A DNA stretch of 39,588 nt, from NCBI RefSeq assembly GCF_004801855.1, contig NZ_SSTC01000044.1, forward strand, positions 1 to 39,588, in the 5' to 3' direction. Positions 1 through 9,870 of the stretch are shown one piece after another. The position numbers and the translations under genes are program-made. The notes beneath the pieces are model-generated. The model searched no databases. It was not told the DNA's origin and saw only the letters and a program-made list of their open reading frames with translations. The stretch is from Pseudomonas sp. A-1. GTDB taxonomy: Bacteria > Pseudomonadota > Gammaproteobacteria > Pseudomonadales > Pseudomonadaceae. Position 1 is the stretch's first letter; every line of letters begins with the position of its first letter.

Positions 1-725
1 GGCTCGCCGCTGGACCAGAAGCGCGCCGGCTGCGCCGGCCCGGCCGCCAGCAGCTCGCGCTCGCCGAGCAGGCGCCCGAGCTGGCGCGCCACCGCGGCGC
101 CGGTGTCGATCAGCTGCACGTCCGCGGGCACCAGCTCGCGCAGCAGCGGCTTGAGGAAGGGATAGTGGGTGCAGCCGAGGATCAGGGTGTCGCAGCCGGC
201 GTCGAGCAGCGGCTGCACGTAGGACGCCAGCAGCGCGCGGGTCGCCGACGCGGCCAGCGCGCCCTGCTCGACGCACTCGACCAGCCCCGGGCAGGGCTGG
301 GTGACCACGCTCACGTCGTGGGCGAAACGGTCGAGCAGGGCGGCGAAGCGCGCGCTCTTCAGCGTGCCGGTGGTGGCCAGCACGCCGACCGTGCCGCTGC
401 GGCTGGCCGCCGCCGCCGGCTTGACCGCCGGCTCCATGCCGACGATGGGCAGGCCGGGGTGGCGCTCGCGCAGCTCGGCCACCGCCGCCACGGTGGCGGT
501 GTTGCAGGCCACCACCAGCGCCTTGGCGCCCTGCTCCAGCAGGAAATCGGCGATGCGCCGGCAGCGCGCGCGGATGTACTCGGGACTCTTCTCGCCGTAG
601 GGCACGTGGCCGCTGTCGGCGACGTAGAGCAGCGACTCGTGGGGCAGCCGCGCGCGGATCTCGCCGAGCACCGACAGGCCGCCGACCCCGGAGTCGAACA
701 CGCCGACCGGCGCTTCACTGGCCAT
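1..725 (-). CDS. murI: Glutamate racemase MurI, 3' end cut by window edge
   Basis: Converts L-glutamate to D-glutamate for peptidoglycan in the cytoplasm. The frame is open from ATG at 725 to the window edge and gives 241 codons of a protein that is usually about 265 residues, so only the C-terminus is missing. Visible motifs are DSGVGG at residues 11-16, PYGEK near 42 and the two catalytic cysteines that define the racemase: Cys74 in ACNTAT and Cys185 in GCTHYP. The start overlaps the end of the upstream moeB-like gene by 11 bases, so it is probably the last gene of the hemA-prfA-prmC-moeB-murI transcript. Nothing looks broken. Confidence 0.95.
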   Translation of the reverse strand, partial: MASEAPVGVFDSGVGGLSVLGEIRARLPHESLLYVADSGHVPYGEKSPEYIRARCRRIADFLLEQGAKALVVACNTATVAAVAELRERHPGLPIVGMEPAVKPAAAASRSGTVGVLATTGTLKSARFAALLDRFAHDVSVVTQPCPGLVECVEQGALAASATRALLASYVQPLLDAGCDTLILGCTHYPFLKPLLRELVPADVQLIDTGAAVARQLGRLLGERELLAAGPAQPARFWSSGE

Positions 726-1473
726 CGGGTTTCCCGCAGACCGCGCACTGCGGATCGCGCCTGACGCGCAGCTCGCGGAAGCGGCTGCCCAGCGCATCGA
801 CCAGCAGCAGGCGGCCGACCAGCGGCTCGCCGAAGCCGGCCAAGAGCTTGAGCGTCTCCAGCGCCTGCAGGCTGCCGACCAGGCCGACCAGCGGGCCGAG
901 CACGCCGGCCTCGCTGCAGGTCAGCTCGTCCTCGCTGCCCGCGCCGTACAGGCAGTGGTAGCAGGGGCTTTCCGCGCGGCGCGGATCGAACACCGACAGC
1001 TGGCCTTCCAGGCGGATCGCCGCGCCGGACACCAGCGGTCGGCCGGCGGCGACGCAGGCGGCGTTGACCGCGGCGCGGGTGGTGAAGTTGTCGCAGCAGT
1101 CGACCACCACGTCGACCGCCGCCACCGCGGCGGACAGCGTATCGGCATCCAGCGCCTGGCGCAGCGGCAGCAGCCGCACATGGGGGTTGATGGCCGCCAG
1201 GCGCGCCATCGCCGAGTCGACCTTGGCCTGGCCGACGCTGGCCGTGTCGTGGATCACCTGGCGCTGCAGGTTGGTCAGGTCGACCGTGTCGAAGTCGGCC
1301 AGGTGCAGCTCGCCGACCCCGGCCGCGGCCAGGTACAGCGCCACCGGCGAGCCGAGGCCGCCGAGGCCGACCACCAGCACCTTGCCGGCGCGGATCTTCA
1401 GCTGGCCGTCGATGTCGACCTGCCTGAGCAGGATCTGCCGGCTGTAGCGCAGCAGCTCGTCGTCACTCAGCAT
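715..1473 (-). CDS. moeB: MoeB/ThiF-type adenylyltransferase
   Basis: A 252-residue E1-like enzyme. The family adenylates the C-terminal glycine of a small sulfur-carrier protein (MoaD in molybdopterin synthesis, ThiS in thiazole synthesis). It shows the nucleotide-binding GLGGLGS at residues 36-42, the LTNLQRQ segment near 66, zinc-binding pairs CxxC at 171/174 and 243/246, and TCSEAGV at 185-191 matching the conserved cysteine region of E. coli MoeB. A longer open frame runs upstream to 1683, but ATG 1473 gives the family N-terminus [13 protein letters not shown] and overlaps prmC by 11 bases. MoeB versus ThiF/HesA cannot be settled from sequence; the Pseudomonas neighbourhood favours the moeB name. 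Confidence 0.9.
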   Translation of the reverse strand: MLSDDELLRYSRQILLRQVDIDGQLKIRAGKVLVVGLGGLGSPVALYLAAAGVGELHLADFDTVDLTNLQRQVIHDTASVGQAKVDSAMARLAAINPHVRLLPLRQALDADTLSAAVAAVDVVVDCCDNFTTRAAVNAACVAAGRPLVSGAAIRLEGQLSVFDPRRAESPCYHCLYGAGSEDELTCSEAGVLGPLVGLVGSLQALETLKLLAGFGEPLVGRLLLVDALGSRFRELRVRRDPQCAVCGKPDGQ

Positions 1474-2308
1474 GGGCGTCTTCCTCCCATTGGCCGAGGG
1501 TGATGCGCTGGTGACCGCCGAGATCGCGGCGGCTCTCGACGGCAGTGAAGCCGCGGGCGGCGAACAGCGCGCGCACTGCCGCGGCCTGGTCATAGCCGTG
1601 CTCGAGCAGCAGCCAGCCGCCGGCTTCGAGGTGCTCCGGCGCCTCATGGACGATCTGGCGGATGTCGTCGAGTCCGTCGGCACCTGCGACCAGCGCGCTG
1701 GCCGGCTCGAAGCGCACGTCGCCTTCGCCCAGATGGCGGTCGTCGGCGGCGATGTACGGCGGATTGCCGACGATCACCGCAAAGCGCTCACCGGCCAGCG
1801 CGGAGAACCAGCGGCTTTCGACGAAGCGCGCGTTGGCCAGCCCGAGCCGCGCGCGGTTGCGCTCGGCCAGCGCCACCGCCTCGGCCACCCGGTCGACGCC
1901 GAGCACCTGCCAGGCCGGGCGCTCGCAGGCCAGGGCCAGGGCGATGGCGCCGCTGCCGGTGCCGAGATCGAGCACCCTGGCCGGTCCGCCCGGGCCCAGC
2001 GCCAGCGCGGTCTCCACCAGCAGCTCGGTGTCCGGGCGGGGGATCAGGGTGTGCGGCGCCACCTCCAGCTCCAGGCTCCAGAAGCCCTGGCGGCCGAGCA
2101 GGTAGGCCACCGGCTCGCCTTTGCTGCGGCGCGCCAGCAGGGCGACGAAGGCGGCGCACTGCGCGGCGTCGGGCTCGCGCTCCGGCCAGGTGCGCAGGTA
2201 GCTGCGCGGCTTGCCGAGCACATGGGCGAGCAGCAGCTCGGCGTCCAGGCGGGCGCTCGGCGAGTCGGGCAGCTCGGCGCCGTTCAGCAGGGATTCGATG
2301 GTGGGCAT
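1463..2308 (-). CDS. prmC: Release factor glutamine methyltransferase PrmC
   Basis: Methylates the glutamine of the GGQ motif in release factors 1 and 2 using S-adenosylmethionine. The protein has 281 residues (E. coli 277). It has an N-terminal helical substrate domain, the SAM-binding DLGTGSGAI at 114-122 and the catalytic NPPY at 182-185. It lies directly downstream of prfA, which encodes its substrate, separated only by an 80-base gap that holds a palindromic repeat. The end overlaps moeB by 11 bases, consistent with one transcript. Confidence 0.96.
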   Translation of the reverse strand: MPTIESLLNGAELPDSPSARLDAELLLAHVLGKPRSYLRTWPEREPDAAQCAAFVALLARRSKGEPVAYLLGRQGFWSLELEVAPHTLIPRPDTELLVETALALGPGGPARVLDLGTGSGAIALALACERPAWQVLGVDRVAEAVALAERNRARLGLANARFVESRWFSALAGERFAVIVGNPPYIAADDRHLGEGDVRFEPASALVAGADGLDDIRQIVHEAPEHLEAGGWLLLEHGYDQAAAVRALFAARGFTAVESRRDLGGHQRITLGQWEEDAHAE

Positions 2309-2322
2309 GGCCGCTCTCCGGG

Positions 2323-2379
2323 CGTAGGGTGCGCCGTGCGCACCATGGCATTTGCGCGGTGCGCGCGGCGCACCCTACG
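2323..2379. repeat. Palindromic intergenic repeat between prfA and prmC
   Basis: Two 22-base arms (2323-2344 and 2358-2379) match as an inverted repeat at 21 of 22 positions around a 13-base loop. The outer core is CGTAGGGTGCGCC and its complement. It fills almost the whole prfA-prmC gap. It resembles the extragenic palindromes scattered through Pseudomonas genomes. In RNA it would form a very stable hairpin that could stabilise prfA mRNA or lower prmC expression. It has no U tract, so it is not a typical terminator. Confidence 0.7.
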
Positions 2380-2388
2380 GACGTTGGA

Positions 2389-3471
2389 TCAGTCGCCCAG
2401 CGCCGCCAGCTGGTCGGCCTGGTATTCCTGCAGCAGCGGCTCGATCACCTGCTCCACCGAACCGCCCAGCACCTCGCCCAGCGAGTACAGGGTCAGGTTG
2501 ATGCGGTGGTCGGTGACCCGGCCCTGCGGGAAGTTGTAGGTGCGGATGCGCTCGGAACGATCGCCCGAGCCGACCAGCAGCTTGCGCGTCTCGGACATCT
2601 CCCTGTGCGCGGCGGCGTCCTGCTGGTCCTGCAGCTTGGCCGCCAGCCAGGCCATGGCCCGCGCGCGGTTCTTGTGCTGCGAGCGCTCTTCCTGGCACTC
2701 GACCACCATCCCGGTCGGCAGGTGGGTGATGCGCACCGCCGAGTCGGTCTTGTTGATGTGCTGGCCGCCGGCGCCGGAAGCGCGGTAGGTGTCGATGCGC
2801 AGGTCGGCCGGGTTGATCTCGATGGCCGCCTGCTCGTCCGGCTCCGGCAGCACCGCCACGGTGCAGGCCGAGGTGTGGATGCGGCCCTGGGATTCGGTTT
2901 CCGGCACGCGCTGCACGCGGTGGGCGCCGGACTCGAACTTGAGCTTGGCGTAGACGTTGTCGCCCTCGACGCGGGCGATCACCTCCTTGTAGCCGCCGTG
3001 CTCGCCCTCGCTCTCGGAGAGGATCTCGACGCGCCAGCCCTGCTTCTCGGCATAGCGCGAGTACATGCGGAACAGGTCGCCGGAGAAGATCGCCGCCTCG
3101 TCGCCGCCGGTGCCGGCGCGGATCTCGAGGAACACGTTGCGGCCGTCGTTGGGATCTTTCGGCAGCAGCATGCGCTGCAGGCTGGCCTCGAGCACCTCGA
3201 GCTGCGCGCGGGCCGCGGCGACCTCCTCCTCGGCCATCTCGCGCAGGTCCGGGTCGCTGTCCTTGAGCAGCGCCTGGGCGCCCTCGAGGTCGCCCTGCAC
3301 CTTGCGGAAGGCGCGGAAGGCTTCGATCACCGGCTCGATCTCGGCGTATTCGCGGGAGTAGGCGCGGAACTTGGTCTGGTCGCCGATCACCTCGGCGTCG
3401 CCGAGCAGCGCGGTCAGCTCCTCGAAGCGGTCCTGCAGGGTATCGAGCTTGTTCAGCAGCGAGGCTTTCAT
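2389..3471 (-). CDS. prfA: Peptide chain release factor 1
   Basis: Recognises UAA and UAG stop codons and triggers peptide release on the ribosome. Full length at 360 residues. The stop-codon anticodon motif PxT is PET at 190-192, which separates it from RF2 (SPF). The catalytic GGQ is at 235-237 inside the conserved [18 protein letters not shown] block. It lies 53 bases after hemA and precedes prmC, whose product methylates the GGQ glutamine. The hemA-prfA-prmC order is widely conserved in gammaproteobacteria. Confidence 0.98.
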   Translation of the reverse strand: MKASLLNKLDTLQDRFEELTALLGDAEVIGDQTKFRAYSREYAEIEPVIEAFRAFRKVQGDLEGAQALLKDSDPDLREMAEEEVAAARAQLEVLEASLQRMLLPKDPNDGRNVFLEIRAGTGGDEAAIFSGDLFRMYSRYAEKQGWRVEILSESEGEHGGYKEVIARVEGDNVYAKLKFESGAHRVQRVPETESQGRIHTSACTVAVLPEPDEQAAIEINPADLRIDTYRASGAGGQHINKTDSAVRITHLPTGMVVECQEERSQHKNRARAMAWLAAKLQDQQDAAAHREMSETRKLLVGSGDRSERIRTYNFPQGRVTDHRINLTLYSLGEVLGGSVEQVIEPLLQEYQADQLAALGD

Positions 3472-3524
3472 CGGGGCGTGTTCACCATGGCTGGCGCCGC
3501 GCCGCTCGGCGGGCGCGCAGGGCG

Positions 3525-4790
3525 TTAGCGATGCTGCTCGCCGGAAAGGTCGAGCAGTTCCTGGGCCACGGCCAGCGCATCGTGGCGGCCGGCGGCGGAA
3601 AACTTCTTCAGCTGCACGCTGGGCGCATGCAGCAGCTTGTTGGTCAGGCCGCGGGCCAGCTGGGCCAGCACCTCCTCGGCCGGGCTGCCGTTGCCGAGCA
3701 GGCGCAGGGCCTTGGCCAGCTCCTCGTCGCGCAGCTGCTCGGCGCGGGAGCGGTAGGCGCGCAGCAGGTCGACGCTGTCGCGCTCGCGCAGGCGCTCAAT
3801 GAAGGCACCGACCCCGGCCACCACCAGCTCCTCGGCGGCGCGCGCGGCGTCCTGGCGGTTGCGCAGGTTCTCGGCGATCACCTCGTGCAGGTCGTCGACG
3901 GTGTACAGGTAGACGTCGTCCAGCTCGCCGACCTCCGGCTCGATGTCGCGCGGCACGGCGATGTCGACCATGAACACCGGGCGGTGCTTGCGCTTCTTCA
4001 GCGCGCGCTCGACGGCGCCCTTGCCGAGGATCGGCAGCGGGCTGGCGGTGGAGCTGATGACGATGTCGCTGCCCACCAGCTGCTCGGGGATGTCGGCGAG
4101 CAGCACGGCCTGGCCACCGACCTCGCCGGCCAGCGCACTGGCGCGCTCGAGGGTGCGGTTGGCCACCACGATGCGCTTGACCCCCTGCTCGTGCAGGTGG
4201 CGGGCGACCAGGGCGATGGTCTCGCCGGCGCCGATCAGCAGCGCCTGGCTGCGGCCGAGGTCGCTGAAGATCTGCTTGGCCAGGCTCACCGCGGCGAAGG
4301 CCACCGACACCGGGTTCTCGCCGATGCGGGTATCGGTGCGCACCGTCTTGGCGGTGCTGAAGGTGGCCTGGAACAGCCGGCCGAGCAGCGGGCCGAGGGT
4401 GCCGGCCTGCTGCGCGCTGGCGTAGGCGTCCTTCATCTGGCCGAGGATCTGCGGCTCGCCGAGGATCATCGAGTCCAGGCCGCAGGCCACGCGCATCATG
4501 TGGCGCACCGCCTCGTTGCCCTGGTGGATGTAGGCGCAGGCACGCAGCTCGTCGAGGCTGAGGCCGTGGTAGCCGGCCAGCCAGGCGAGGATTTCCTCCG
4601 CACGCGCCTCGTCCAGCGCCAGGTACAGCTCGCTGCGGTTGCAGGTGGAGAGGATCGCCGCCTCGCGGCACGGCGTCACCCGGCACAGCTGCTGCAGGGC
4701 GTCGACCAGCTGCTCGGGGCCGAAGGCCACGCGCTCGCGGACCGCCACCGATGCGGTTTTGTGGTTGATGCCGAGGGCGAGAAAAGCCAT
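3525..4790 (-). CDS. hemA: Glutamyl-tRNA reductase
   Basis: Reduces glutamyl-tRNA to glutamate-1-semialdehyde with NADPH, the first committed step of the C5 haem pathway. It has 421 residues (E. coli 418). NHKT at 9-12 and the catalytic Cys50 in STCNRSE are present. They are followed by the Rossmann segment [16 protein letters not shown] and a C-terminal helical dimerisation region. ATG 4790 gives the canonical [12 protein letters not shown] start. It is the first gene of the leftward transcript, and the divergent gap to the TPR lipoprotein gene carries its likely promoter. Confidence 0.97.
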   Translation of the reverse strand: MAFLALGINHKTASVAVRERVAFGPEQLVDALQQLCRVTPCREAAILSTCNRSELYLALDEARAEEILAWLAGYHGLSLDELRACAYIHQGNEAVRHMMRVACGLDSMILGEPQILGQMKDAYASAQQAGTLGPLLGRLFQATFSTAKTVRTDTRIGENPVSVAFAAVSLAKQIFSDLGRSQALLIGAGETIALVARHLHEQGVKRIVVANRTLERASALAGEVGGQAVLLADIPEQLVGSDIVISSTASPLPILGKGAVERALKKRKHRPVFMVDIAVPRDIEPEVGELDDVYLYTVDDLHEVIAENLRNRQDAARAAEELVVAGVGAFIERLRERDSVDLLRAYRSRAEQLRDEELAKALRLLGNGSPAEEVLAQLARGLTNKLLHAPSVQLKKFSAAGRHDALAVAQELLDLSGEQHR

Positions 4791-4823
4791 GCGGGGACGC
4801 TGAGGTGACCTGGAAAGCCGACA

Positions 4824-4852
4824 ATTGTCCTACTTGGCGCGATACAGGACAA
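4824..4852 (-). promoter_or_regulatory. Candidate hemA promoter with overlapping inverted repeat
   Basis: Read on the minus strand, TTGTCC (4852-4847) and GACAAT (4829-4824) are separated by exactly 17 bases, a reasonable sigma-70 pair 34 bases upstream of the hemA start. The perfect inverted repeat TTGTCCT/AGGACAA (4825-4831 and 4846-4852) covers both elements. A 10-base palindrome GACAATTGTC (4820-4829) overlaps the -10. Such overlap suggests an operator, but no regulator is known from the sequence. Confidence 0.45.
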
Positions 4853-4947
4853 CTGCCTAGCCGCCGCAGGCGACGATGGCCACCTGCAGCCATGGGATTG
4901 CCCCCCCGCTTGTGTCATGATTGCCCGACCTGCCGGTGAGCCCGCGT

Positions 4948-6684
4948 ATGCCTGCCATGAACAAATCCCTCGCGCTGCTGACTGCCCTGGCGTTGCTGGG
5001 CGGTTGCCAGTTCCTGCCCTCCACTAGCCCCGACGGCAACCCGCCTGTGTCCGAGTCGACCGCGGCGCCGGCCAAGCCCGCCGCGCCCAGCGCCTCGTTC
5101 AGCCAGGACACCCTGTACAGCCTGCTGGTGGCCGAGCTGGCCGGCCAGCGCGACCGCTTCGACATCGCCCTGGCCAACTACATGGAGCAGGCCCGCGCCA
5201 CCGGCGATCCGGCGGTGGCCGAGCGCGCCTTCCGCATCGCCGAATACCTGGGCGCCGACGAGGCCGCCCTGGAGACCGCCCTGCTGTGGGCCGACAGCGC
5301 CCCGGACAACCTCGACGCCCAGCGCATCGCCGCCATCCAGCTGGCCCGCGCCGGCCGCCACGACGAGGCCATGGGCTACATGGAGCAGGTGCTCAAGGCC
5401 AAGGGCGACACCCACTTCGACTTCCTCGCCCTGAGCGCCGCCCAGCTCGACCCCGAGGCCCGCGCCGGCCTGCGGCAGAGCTTCGAGCGCCTGCTCGAGC
5501 GCCATCCGGACAACGCCCAGCTGCTGTTCGGCCGCGCCGTGCTGCTGCAGCAGGACGGCCGCAGCGAGGAGGCGCTGGCCAGCCTGGAGGCGCACCCGGC
5601 CGGCAGCCGCGAGGTCGCCCCGCTGCTGCTGCGCGCCCGCCTGCTGCGCTCGCTCGACCGCGGCGACGAGGCCCTCAGGGTGCTCGAGGGCGGCATCCGC
5701 CTGCACCCCGACGACAAGCGCCTGCGCCTGACCTACGCCCGCCAGCTGCTCGAGGACGAGCGCCTGGAGGATGCCCACCAGCAGTTCCGCGAACTGCTCA
5801 GGCGCTTCCCCGAGGACGACGACCTGCGCCTGTCGCTGGCCCTGGTCAGCCTCGAGGCCGAGGCCTGGGACGAGGCCCGCCCGCTGCTGCAGGAGCTGAT
5901 CGCGCGCGACGCCCACGTCGACGCCGCCCACCTCAACCTCGGCCGCATCGCCGAGCAGGACGGCGATCGCGCCACCGCGCTGCGCGAATACGCCGCGGTC
6001 GGCCCGGGCAACGACTACCTGGCGGCGCAGGTGCGCCGCACCGAGCTGCTGGTCAAGAACGGGCGCATCGCCGAGGCCCAGCGCCTGCTGGCCGGCGCCC
6101 GCGACAGCCAGCCGGACTACGCCCTGCAGCTGTACCTGATCGAGATCGAGAGCCTGACCAACCAGGATCGCCTCGACGATGCCTGGCAGCGCACTGCCGA
6201 AGCGCTCGAGCAGTTCCCCGAGGATCTCAACCTGCTCTACACCCGCGCCATGCTGGCCGAGAAGCGCGGCGACCTGGCCGGGCTGGAGCGCGACCTGCGC
6301 TTCATCATCGGGCGCGAGCCGGAAAACGCCATGGCCCTCAACGCCCTCGGCTACACCCTGGCCGACCGCACCACCCGCTACGCCGAGGCCCACGCGCTGA
6401 TCGAGAAGGCCTACGCGCTGAACCCGGACGACCCGGCGATCCTCGACAGCCTCGGCTGGGTCAACTACCGCCTGGGCAACCTGGCCGAAGCCGAGAAGCT
6501 GCTGCGCCAGGCCCTGGCGCGCATGCCCGACCATGAGGTCGCCGCCCACCTCGGCGAGGTGCTGTGGGCCAGCGGCAAGCAGGCCGAGGCCCGCGAAGTC
6601 TGGCGCAAGGCCCTGGCCGACACGCCGGACAGCGACATCCTGCGCGACACCCTCAAGCGCCTGACCGGCAAGGTGAAACCGTGA
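4948..6684 (+). CDS. TPR-repeat outer-membrane lipoprotein
   Basis: A 578-residue predicted lipoprotein. A short hydrophobic signal ends in the lipobox LLGGC, with the acylated Cys at residue 20. The residue after Cys is Gln, not Asp, so Lol sorting to the outer membrane is expected. The mature protein is built of tetratricopeptide-like helical repeats (for example [13 protein letters not shown] and [19 protein letters not shown] near the C-terminus). The start at 4948 is chosen because GGTGAG lies 7 bases upstream; ATG 4957 is the alternative and keeps the lipobox. The stop overlaps lolB by four bases, linking it to lipoprotein localisation. Exact role unknown. Confidence 0.9.
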   Translation: MPAMNKSLALLTALALLGGCQFLPSTSPDGNPPVSESTAAPAKPAAPSASFSQDTLYSLLVAELAGQRDRFDIALANYMEQARATGDPAVAERAFRIAEYLGADEAALETALLWADSAPDNLDAQRIAAIQLARAGRHDEAMGYMEQVLKAKGDTHFDFLALSAAQLDPEARAGLRQSFERLLERHPDNAQLLFGRAVLLQQDGRSEEALASLEAHPAGSREVAPLLLRARLLRSLDRGDEALRVLEGGIRLHPDDKRLRLTYARQLLEDERLEDAHQQFRELLRRFPEDDDLRLSLALVSLEAEAWDEARPLLQELIARDAHVDAAHLNLGRIAEQDGDRATALREYAAVGPGNDYLAAQVRRTELLVKNGRIAEAQRLLAGARDSQPDYALQLYLIEIESLTNQDRLDDAWQRTAEALEQFPEDLNLLYTRAMLAEKRGDLAGLERDLRFIIGREPENAMALNALGYTLADRTTRYAEAHALIEKAYALNPDDPAILDSLGWVNYRLGNLAEAEKLLRQALARMPDHEVAAHLGEVLWASGKQAEAREVWRKALADTPDSDILRDTLKRLTGKVKP

Positions 6685-7295
6685 GACTGCACCACCTGCT
6701 GCTCGCCGGCCTGCTGCTGCTCGCCGGTTGCGCCGGCATCGGCCCGCGCGAGGATCTCGGCGGCCAGGGTAGCCCCGCCGCCTGGCGCAGCCACAAGACC
6801 CAGGTCGCCGCCATCGACGGCTGGCAGATCAGCGGCAAGGTCGGCATCCGCGCGCCGCAGGACTCCGGCAGCGGCGTGCTGTTCTGGCTGCAGCGCCGCG
6901 ACTACTACGACATCCGCCTGTCCGGCCCGCTCGGCCGCGGCGCCACCCGCCTGACCGGCCGCGAGGGCGACATCCTCCTCGAGGTGGCCAACCAGGGGCG
7001 CTACCAGGCCGCATCACCCGAGGCGCTGCTCGAGGAGCAGATCGGCTGGCGCCTGCCGGTGTCGCACCTGCTGTGGTGGATCCGCGGCCTGCCGGCGCCG
7101 GACAGCAAGAGCCGTCTGACCCTCGACGCCGACAGCCGCCTGGCGCGCCTGGAGCAGGACGGCTGGCGGATCGAATACGCCGACTACCGCGAGCAGAACG
7201 GCTTCTGGCTGCCGCAACGCCTCAAGCTGCTGGGCGAGAACCTCGACATCACCCTGGTGATCAAGGACTGGCAGCCGCGCCGCCTCGGCCTGTGA
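6681..7295 (+). CDS. lolB: Outer-membrane lipoprotein receptor LolB
   Basis: Accepts lipoproteins from periplasmic LolA and inserts them in the outer membrane. GTG 6681 overlaps the previous stop as GTGA and gives 204 residues (E. coli 207). The N-terminus is a lipoprotein signal ending LLAGC. The body shows the LolB fold signature segments [23 protein letters not shown] and GWRIEYADY. An upstream in-frame ATG would add residues antisense to nothing conserved and would bury the signal peptide, so it is rejected. It is followed 13 bases later by ispE, the standard order. Confidence 0.96.
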   Translation: MRLHHLLLAGLLLLAGCAGIGPREDLGGQGSPAAWRSHKTQVAAIDGWQISGKVGIRAPQDSGSGVLFWLQRRDYYDIRLSGPLGRGATRLTGREGDILLEVANQGRYQAASPEALLEEQIGWRLPVSHLLWWIRGLPAPDSKSRLTLDADSRLARLEQDGWRIEYADYREQNGFWLPQRLKLLGENLDITLVIKDWQPRRLGL

Positions 7296-7308
7296 CCGCC
7301 CACCGCCC

Positions 7309-8175
7309 ATGACCGACATGCACGACGCCACCCTGATCCTGCCGGCCCCGGCCAAGCTCAACCTGTTCCTGCACATCCTCGGCCGCCGCGCCGACGGCTA
7401 TCACGAGCTGCAGACGGTGTTCCAGTTCCTCGACCACGGCGACGAACTGGGCTTCCGCCTGCGCGAGGACGGCGAGATCCGCCTGCACAGCGAGATCGCC
7501 GGGGTGCCCCACGACAGCAACCTGATCGTGCGCGCCGCGCGCCTGCTCCAGCAGGCATCCGGCACGCCGCTGGGCGCCGACATCTGGCTGGACAAGCGCC
7601 TGCCGATGGGCGGCGGCATCGGCGGGGGCAGCTCGGATGCCGCCACCACCCTGCTCGGCCTCGACCACCTGTGGCGGACCGGTCTCGGCCTCGACCGCCT
7701 GGCCGAGCTCGGCCTGTCGCTGGGCGCCGACGTCCCGGTGTTCGTCCGCGGCCGCGCCGCCTTCGCCGGCGGGGTCGGCGAGCAGCTGGTGCCGGTCGAG
7801 CTGGACGAGCCCTGGTTTCTCGTTGCGGTGCCGCAAGTGTCTGTCAGCACAGCAGAAATTTTCTCCGCGCCGGAGTTGACACGCGACACCCCGGCCATTA
7901 GAGTTTGCGGCCTTCCCGCAGGGGGCGGTCGTAACGACTGCCAGCCGGTGGTCGAGCAGCGTTACCCAGAAGTACGTAACGCCTTGAACTTGCTGAACAA
8001 TTTTGTTCCCGCAAGAATGACCGGCACCGGAGCTTGTGTGTTTGGGAGCTTCCCAAACCGCGACGATGCTGATAAAGTCTCGCGCCAGCTTCCGGGCACT
8101 CTGCCAAGCTTCGTGGCACGGGGTAGCAACATCTCGATGTTGCACCGCAGTCTCGAGGCAGTGCGCGGGAAGTGA
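7309..8175 (+). CDS. ispE: 4-diphosphocytidyl-2-C-methylerythritol kinase
   Basis: Phosphorylates the 2-hydroxyl of CDP-methylerythritol in the MEP isoprenoid pathway. It has 288 residues (E. coli 283). It is a GHMP kinase with substrate motif [21 protein letters not shown] near residues 12-32, the glycine-rich ATP loop [14 protein letters not shown] at 99-112 and C-terminal [10 protein letters not shown]. The lolB-ispE-tRNA-Gln-prs order is typical of Pseudomonas. The last 300 bases are somewhat less GC-rich than the rest of the gene, but the reading frame and motifs are intact. Confidence 0.96.
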   Translation: MTDMHDATLILPAPAKLNLFLHILGRRADGYHELQTVFQFLDHGDELGFRLREDGEIRLHSEIAGVPHDSNLIVRAARLLQQASGTPLGADIWLDKRLPMGGGIGGGSSDAATTLLGLDHLWRTGLGLDRLAELGLSLGADVPVFVRGRAAFAGGVGEQLVPVELDEPWFLVAVPQVSVSTAEIFSAPELTRDTPAIRVCGLPAGGGRNDCQPVVEQRYPEVRNALNLLNNFVPARMTGTGACVFGSFPNRDDADKVSRQLPGTLPSFVARGSNISMLHRSLEAVRGK

Positions 8176-8201
8176 ATGCAAGGCATTCGGTTATACGATA
8201 C

Positions 8202-8276
8202 AGGGGCGTCGCCAAGCGGTAAGGCAGCAGGTTTTGATCCTGCCATGCGTTGGTTCGAATCCAGCCGCCCCTGCCA
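8202..8276 (+). tRNA. tRNA-Gln (UUG), first copy
   Basis: A 75-nucleotide cloverleaf. The acceptor stem AGGGGCG pairs with CGCCCCT, CCA is encoded, and the anticodon stem GCAGG/CCTGC encloses a loop with anticodon TTG at 8234-8236. The T arm is GGTTCGAATCC. It lies 26 bases after ispE, suggesting processing from the ispE transcript. It is identical to the copy at 8326. Confidence 0.97.
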
Positions 8277-8325
8277 TAACCTCTCCGAGGGTCGTGTTTC
8301 CGGTTACACATTCGATTTACGCCAC

Positions 8326-8400
8326 AGGGGCGTCGCCAAGCGGTAAGGCAGCAGGTTTTGATCCTGCCATGCGTTGGTTCGAATCCAGCCGCCCCTGCCA
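8326..8400 (+). tRNA. tRNA-Gln (UUG), second identical copy
   Basis: Base-for-base identical to the tRNA at 8202-8276, with the same TTG anticodon and encoded CCA, and separated from it by 49 bases. The arrangement is a tandem duplication; the spacer between the copies differs from the sequence upstream of the first copy. A strong terminator follows within 10 bases. Confidence 0.97.
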
Positions 8401-8408
8401 TATTCCTG

Positions 8409-8459
8409 AAAAACCTTTGTGGTTTTGCGGTCATGACCGCGAGGTCACAAAGGTTTTTT
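8409..8459 (+). terminator. Intrinsic terminator after the tRNA-Gln pair
   Basis: A 13-base-pair stem (8409-8421 with 8446-8458) ends in a run of six T. The loop itself contains a perfect palindrome GCGGTCATGACCGC (8427-8440), so the RNA would form a forked hairpin. The A-rich 5' side and T-rich 3' side make it possibly bidirectional. It isolates the tRNA transcript from prs. Confidence 0.85.
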
Positions 8460-8497
8460 GTTCATCCAGGCCCACCCTCAGCCGGCAGGTACTGCGC

Positions 8498-9439
8498 GTG
8501 TCCAAGATGATGGTCTTCACGGGGAACGCCAACCCCGATCTCGCCCGCCGTGTCGTGCGTCAGCTGCACATCCCCCTCGGTGACGTTTCCGTAGGCAAGT
8601 TCTCCGACGGCGAAAGCAGTGTCGAAATCAACGAGAACGTGCGCGGCAAGGATGTGTTCCTGATCCAGCCGACCTGCGCGCCGACCAACGACAACCTGAT
8701 GGAACTGATCGTGATGGCCGACGCCTTCCGTCGTTCCTCGGCCAGCCGCATCACCGCGGTCATCCCCTACTTCGGCTATGCCCGCCAGGACCGCCGCCCG
8801 CGCTCCGCCCGCGTGGCGATCAGCGCCAAGGTGGTGGCCGACATGCTGACCGTGGTCGGCATCGACCGCGTGCTCACCGTCGACCTGCACGCCGACCAGA
8901 TCCAGGGCTTCTTCGACGTGCCGGTGGACAACATCTACGGCTCGCCGACCCTGGTCGACGACATCCAGGCCCAGCGCTTCGAGAACCTGATGATCGTCTC
9001 CCCGGACATCGGCGGCGTGGTGCGTGCCCGTGCCGTGGCCAAGAGCCTGGGCGTCGACCTGGCGATCATCGACAAGCGCCGTCCGAAGGCCAACGTCTCC
9101 GAGGTGATGCACATCATCGGCGACGTCGAGGGCCGCACCTGCGTGCTGGTCGACGACATGGTCGACACCGCCGGCACCCTGTGCCATGCCGCCACCGCGC
9201 TGAAGAAGCACGGTGCCGCCAAGGTCTACGCCTACTGCACCCACCCGGTGCTGTCCGGCCGCGCCATCGAGAACATCGAGAATTCGACGCTGGACGAGCT
9301 GGTGGTGACCAACACCATCCCGCTGTCCGCCGCTGCCCAGGCCTGCGAGCGCATCCGCCAGCTGGACATCGGTCCGGTGGTCGCCGAGGCCGTGCGCCGC
9401 ATCAGCAACGAGGAATCCATCAGCGCCATGTTCCGCTGA
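8498..9439 (+). CDS. prs: Ribose-phosphate pyrophosphokinase
   Basis: Makes PRPP from ribose 5-phosphate and ATP, feeding purine, pyrimidine, histidine and tryptophan synthesis. GTG 8498 gives 313 residues beginning [16 protein letters not shown], the Pseudomonas N-terminus. A longer open frame reaching back through the tRNA genes is spurious. Motifs are the catalytic FGYARQDRR at 92-100 and the PRPP loop [13 protein letters not shown] at 217-229. The C-terminus [10 protein letters not shown] is standard. AGGT upstream of the GTG is a weak ribosome site. It lies upstream of rplY and pth, as in related genomes. Confidence 0.97.
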   Translation: MSKMMVFTGNANPDLARRVVRQLHIPLGDVSVGKFSDGESSVEINENVRGKDVFLIQPTCAPTNDNLMELIVMADAFRRSSASRITAVIPYFGYARQDRRPRSARVAISAKVVADMLTVVGIDRVLTVDLHADQIQGFFDVPVDNIYGSPTLVDDIQAQRFENLMIVSPDIGGVVRARAVAKSLGVDLAIIDKRRPKANVSEVMHIIGDVEGRTCVLVDDMVDTAGTLCHAATALKKHGAAKVYAYCTHPVLSGRAIENIENSTLDELVVTNTIPLSAAAQACERIRQLDIGPVVAEAVRRISNEESISAMFR

Positions 9440-9460
9440 GGAACGGGCGCCGATATAACC

Positions 9461-9531
9461 GCCCCGCCTTGCGGGGCCTACAAGCAACCGCCCGAACGCT
9501 GGTCGCAAGCGTGTCGGGCGTTGTTGTCATT
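9461..9531 (+). promoter_or_regulatory. Two hairpins in the prs-rplY gap (attenuator or terminator)
   Basis: Hairpin one is GCCCCGC/GCGGGGC with a three-base loop (9461-9477) and no U run. Hairpin two pairs 9489-9500 with 9508-9520, with one unpaired base, and is followed by the T-rich stretch TTGTTGTCATT up to 9531. The second could terminate prs transcription or act as a leader controlling rplY, which starts 13 bases later. Confidence 0.55.
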
Positions 9532-9544
9532 CTGGAGAACTGCA

Positions 9545-9838
9545 ATGACCAACTTCACCCTGAATGCCCAAGCGCGTTCCGACCTGGGGAAAGGTGCGAG
9601 CCGCCGCCTGCGTCGTAACGCCAACCTGGTTCCGGCCGTCGTCTACGGCGGCGAGCAGGCTCCGCAGTCCATCTGCATGGAAGCCCGCGAAGTCGTCAAG
9701 CTGCTGGAAGACCAGGCCGTGTTCGCCAACACCGTCGCCCTGAACATCGACGGCGTCGTGCAGAACGTGGTGATCAAGGCCATCCAGCGTCATCCGTCCA
9801 AGGGCTTCGCCCTGCACATGGACTTCGTGCGCGCCTGA
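9545..9838 (+). CDS. rplY: Ribosomal protein L25, short form
   Basis: Binds 5S rRNA in the large subunit. ATG 9545 gives 97 residues covering the whole L25 domain ([17 protein letters not shown] to HMDFVRA). The close match to Pseudomonas L25 ends exactly where the C-terminal CTC/TL5 beta domain normally begins. Pseudomonas L25 is usually about 200 residues, so this version lacks that domain and resembles the 94-residue E. coli form. Two stops, TGA TAA, end the gene, and only 32 bases separate it from pth, so no domain remnant is left. AGAAC/GGAG upstream supplies the ribosome site. Confidence 0.93.
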   Translation: MTNFTLNAQARSDLGKGASRRLRRNANLVPAVVYGGEQAPQSICMEAREVVKLLEDQAVFANTVALNIDGVVQNVVIKAIQRHPSKGFALHMDFVRA

Positions 9839-9870
9839 TAATCGCCTGCACGTCTGAGAGAGCCCCTGTC

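Noticed and set aside
4915-6549. A 544-codon minus-strand frame opposite the TPR lipoprotein, and similar long antisense frames over most high-GC genes
   Set aside because: Shadow frames caused by high GC at codon third positions. They have no domains and the opposite genes are well supported.
8036-8497. A long upstream extension of the prs frame through ispE and both tRNA-Gln genes
   Set aside because: It overlaps two perfect tRNAs and a terminator. The GTG at 8498 gives the family N-terminus.
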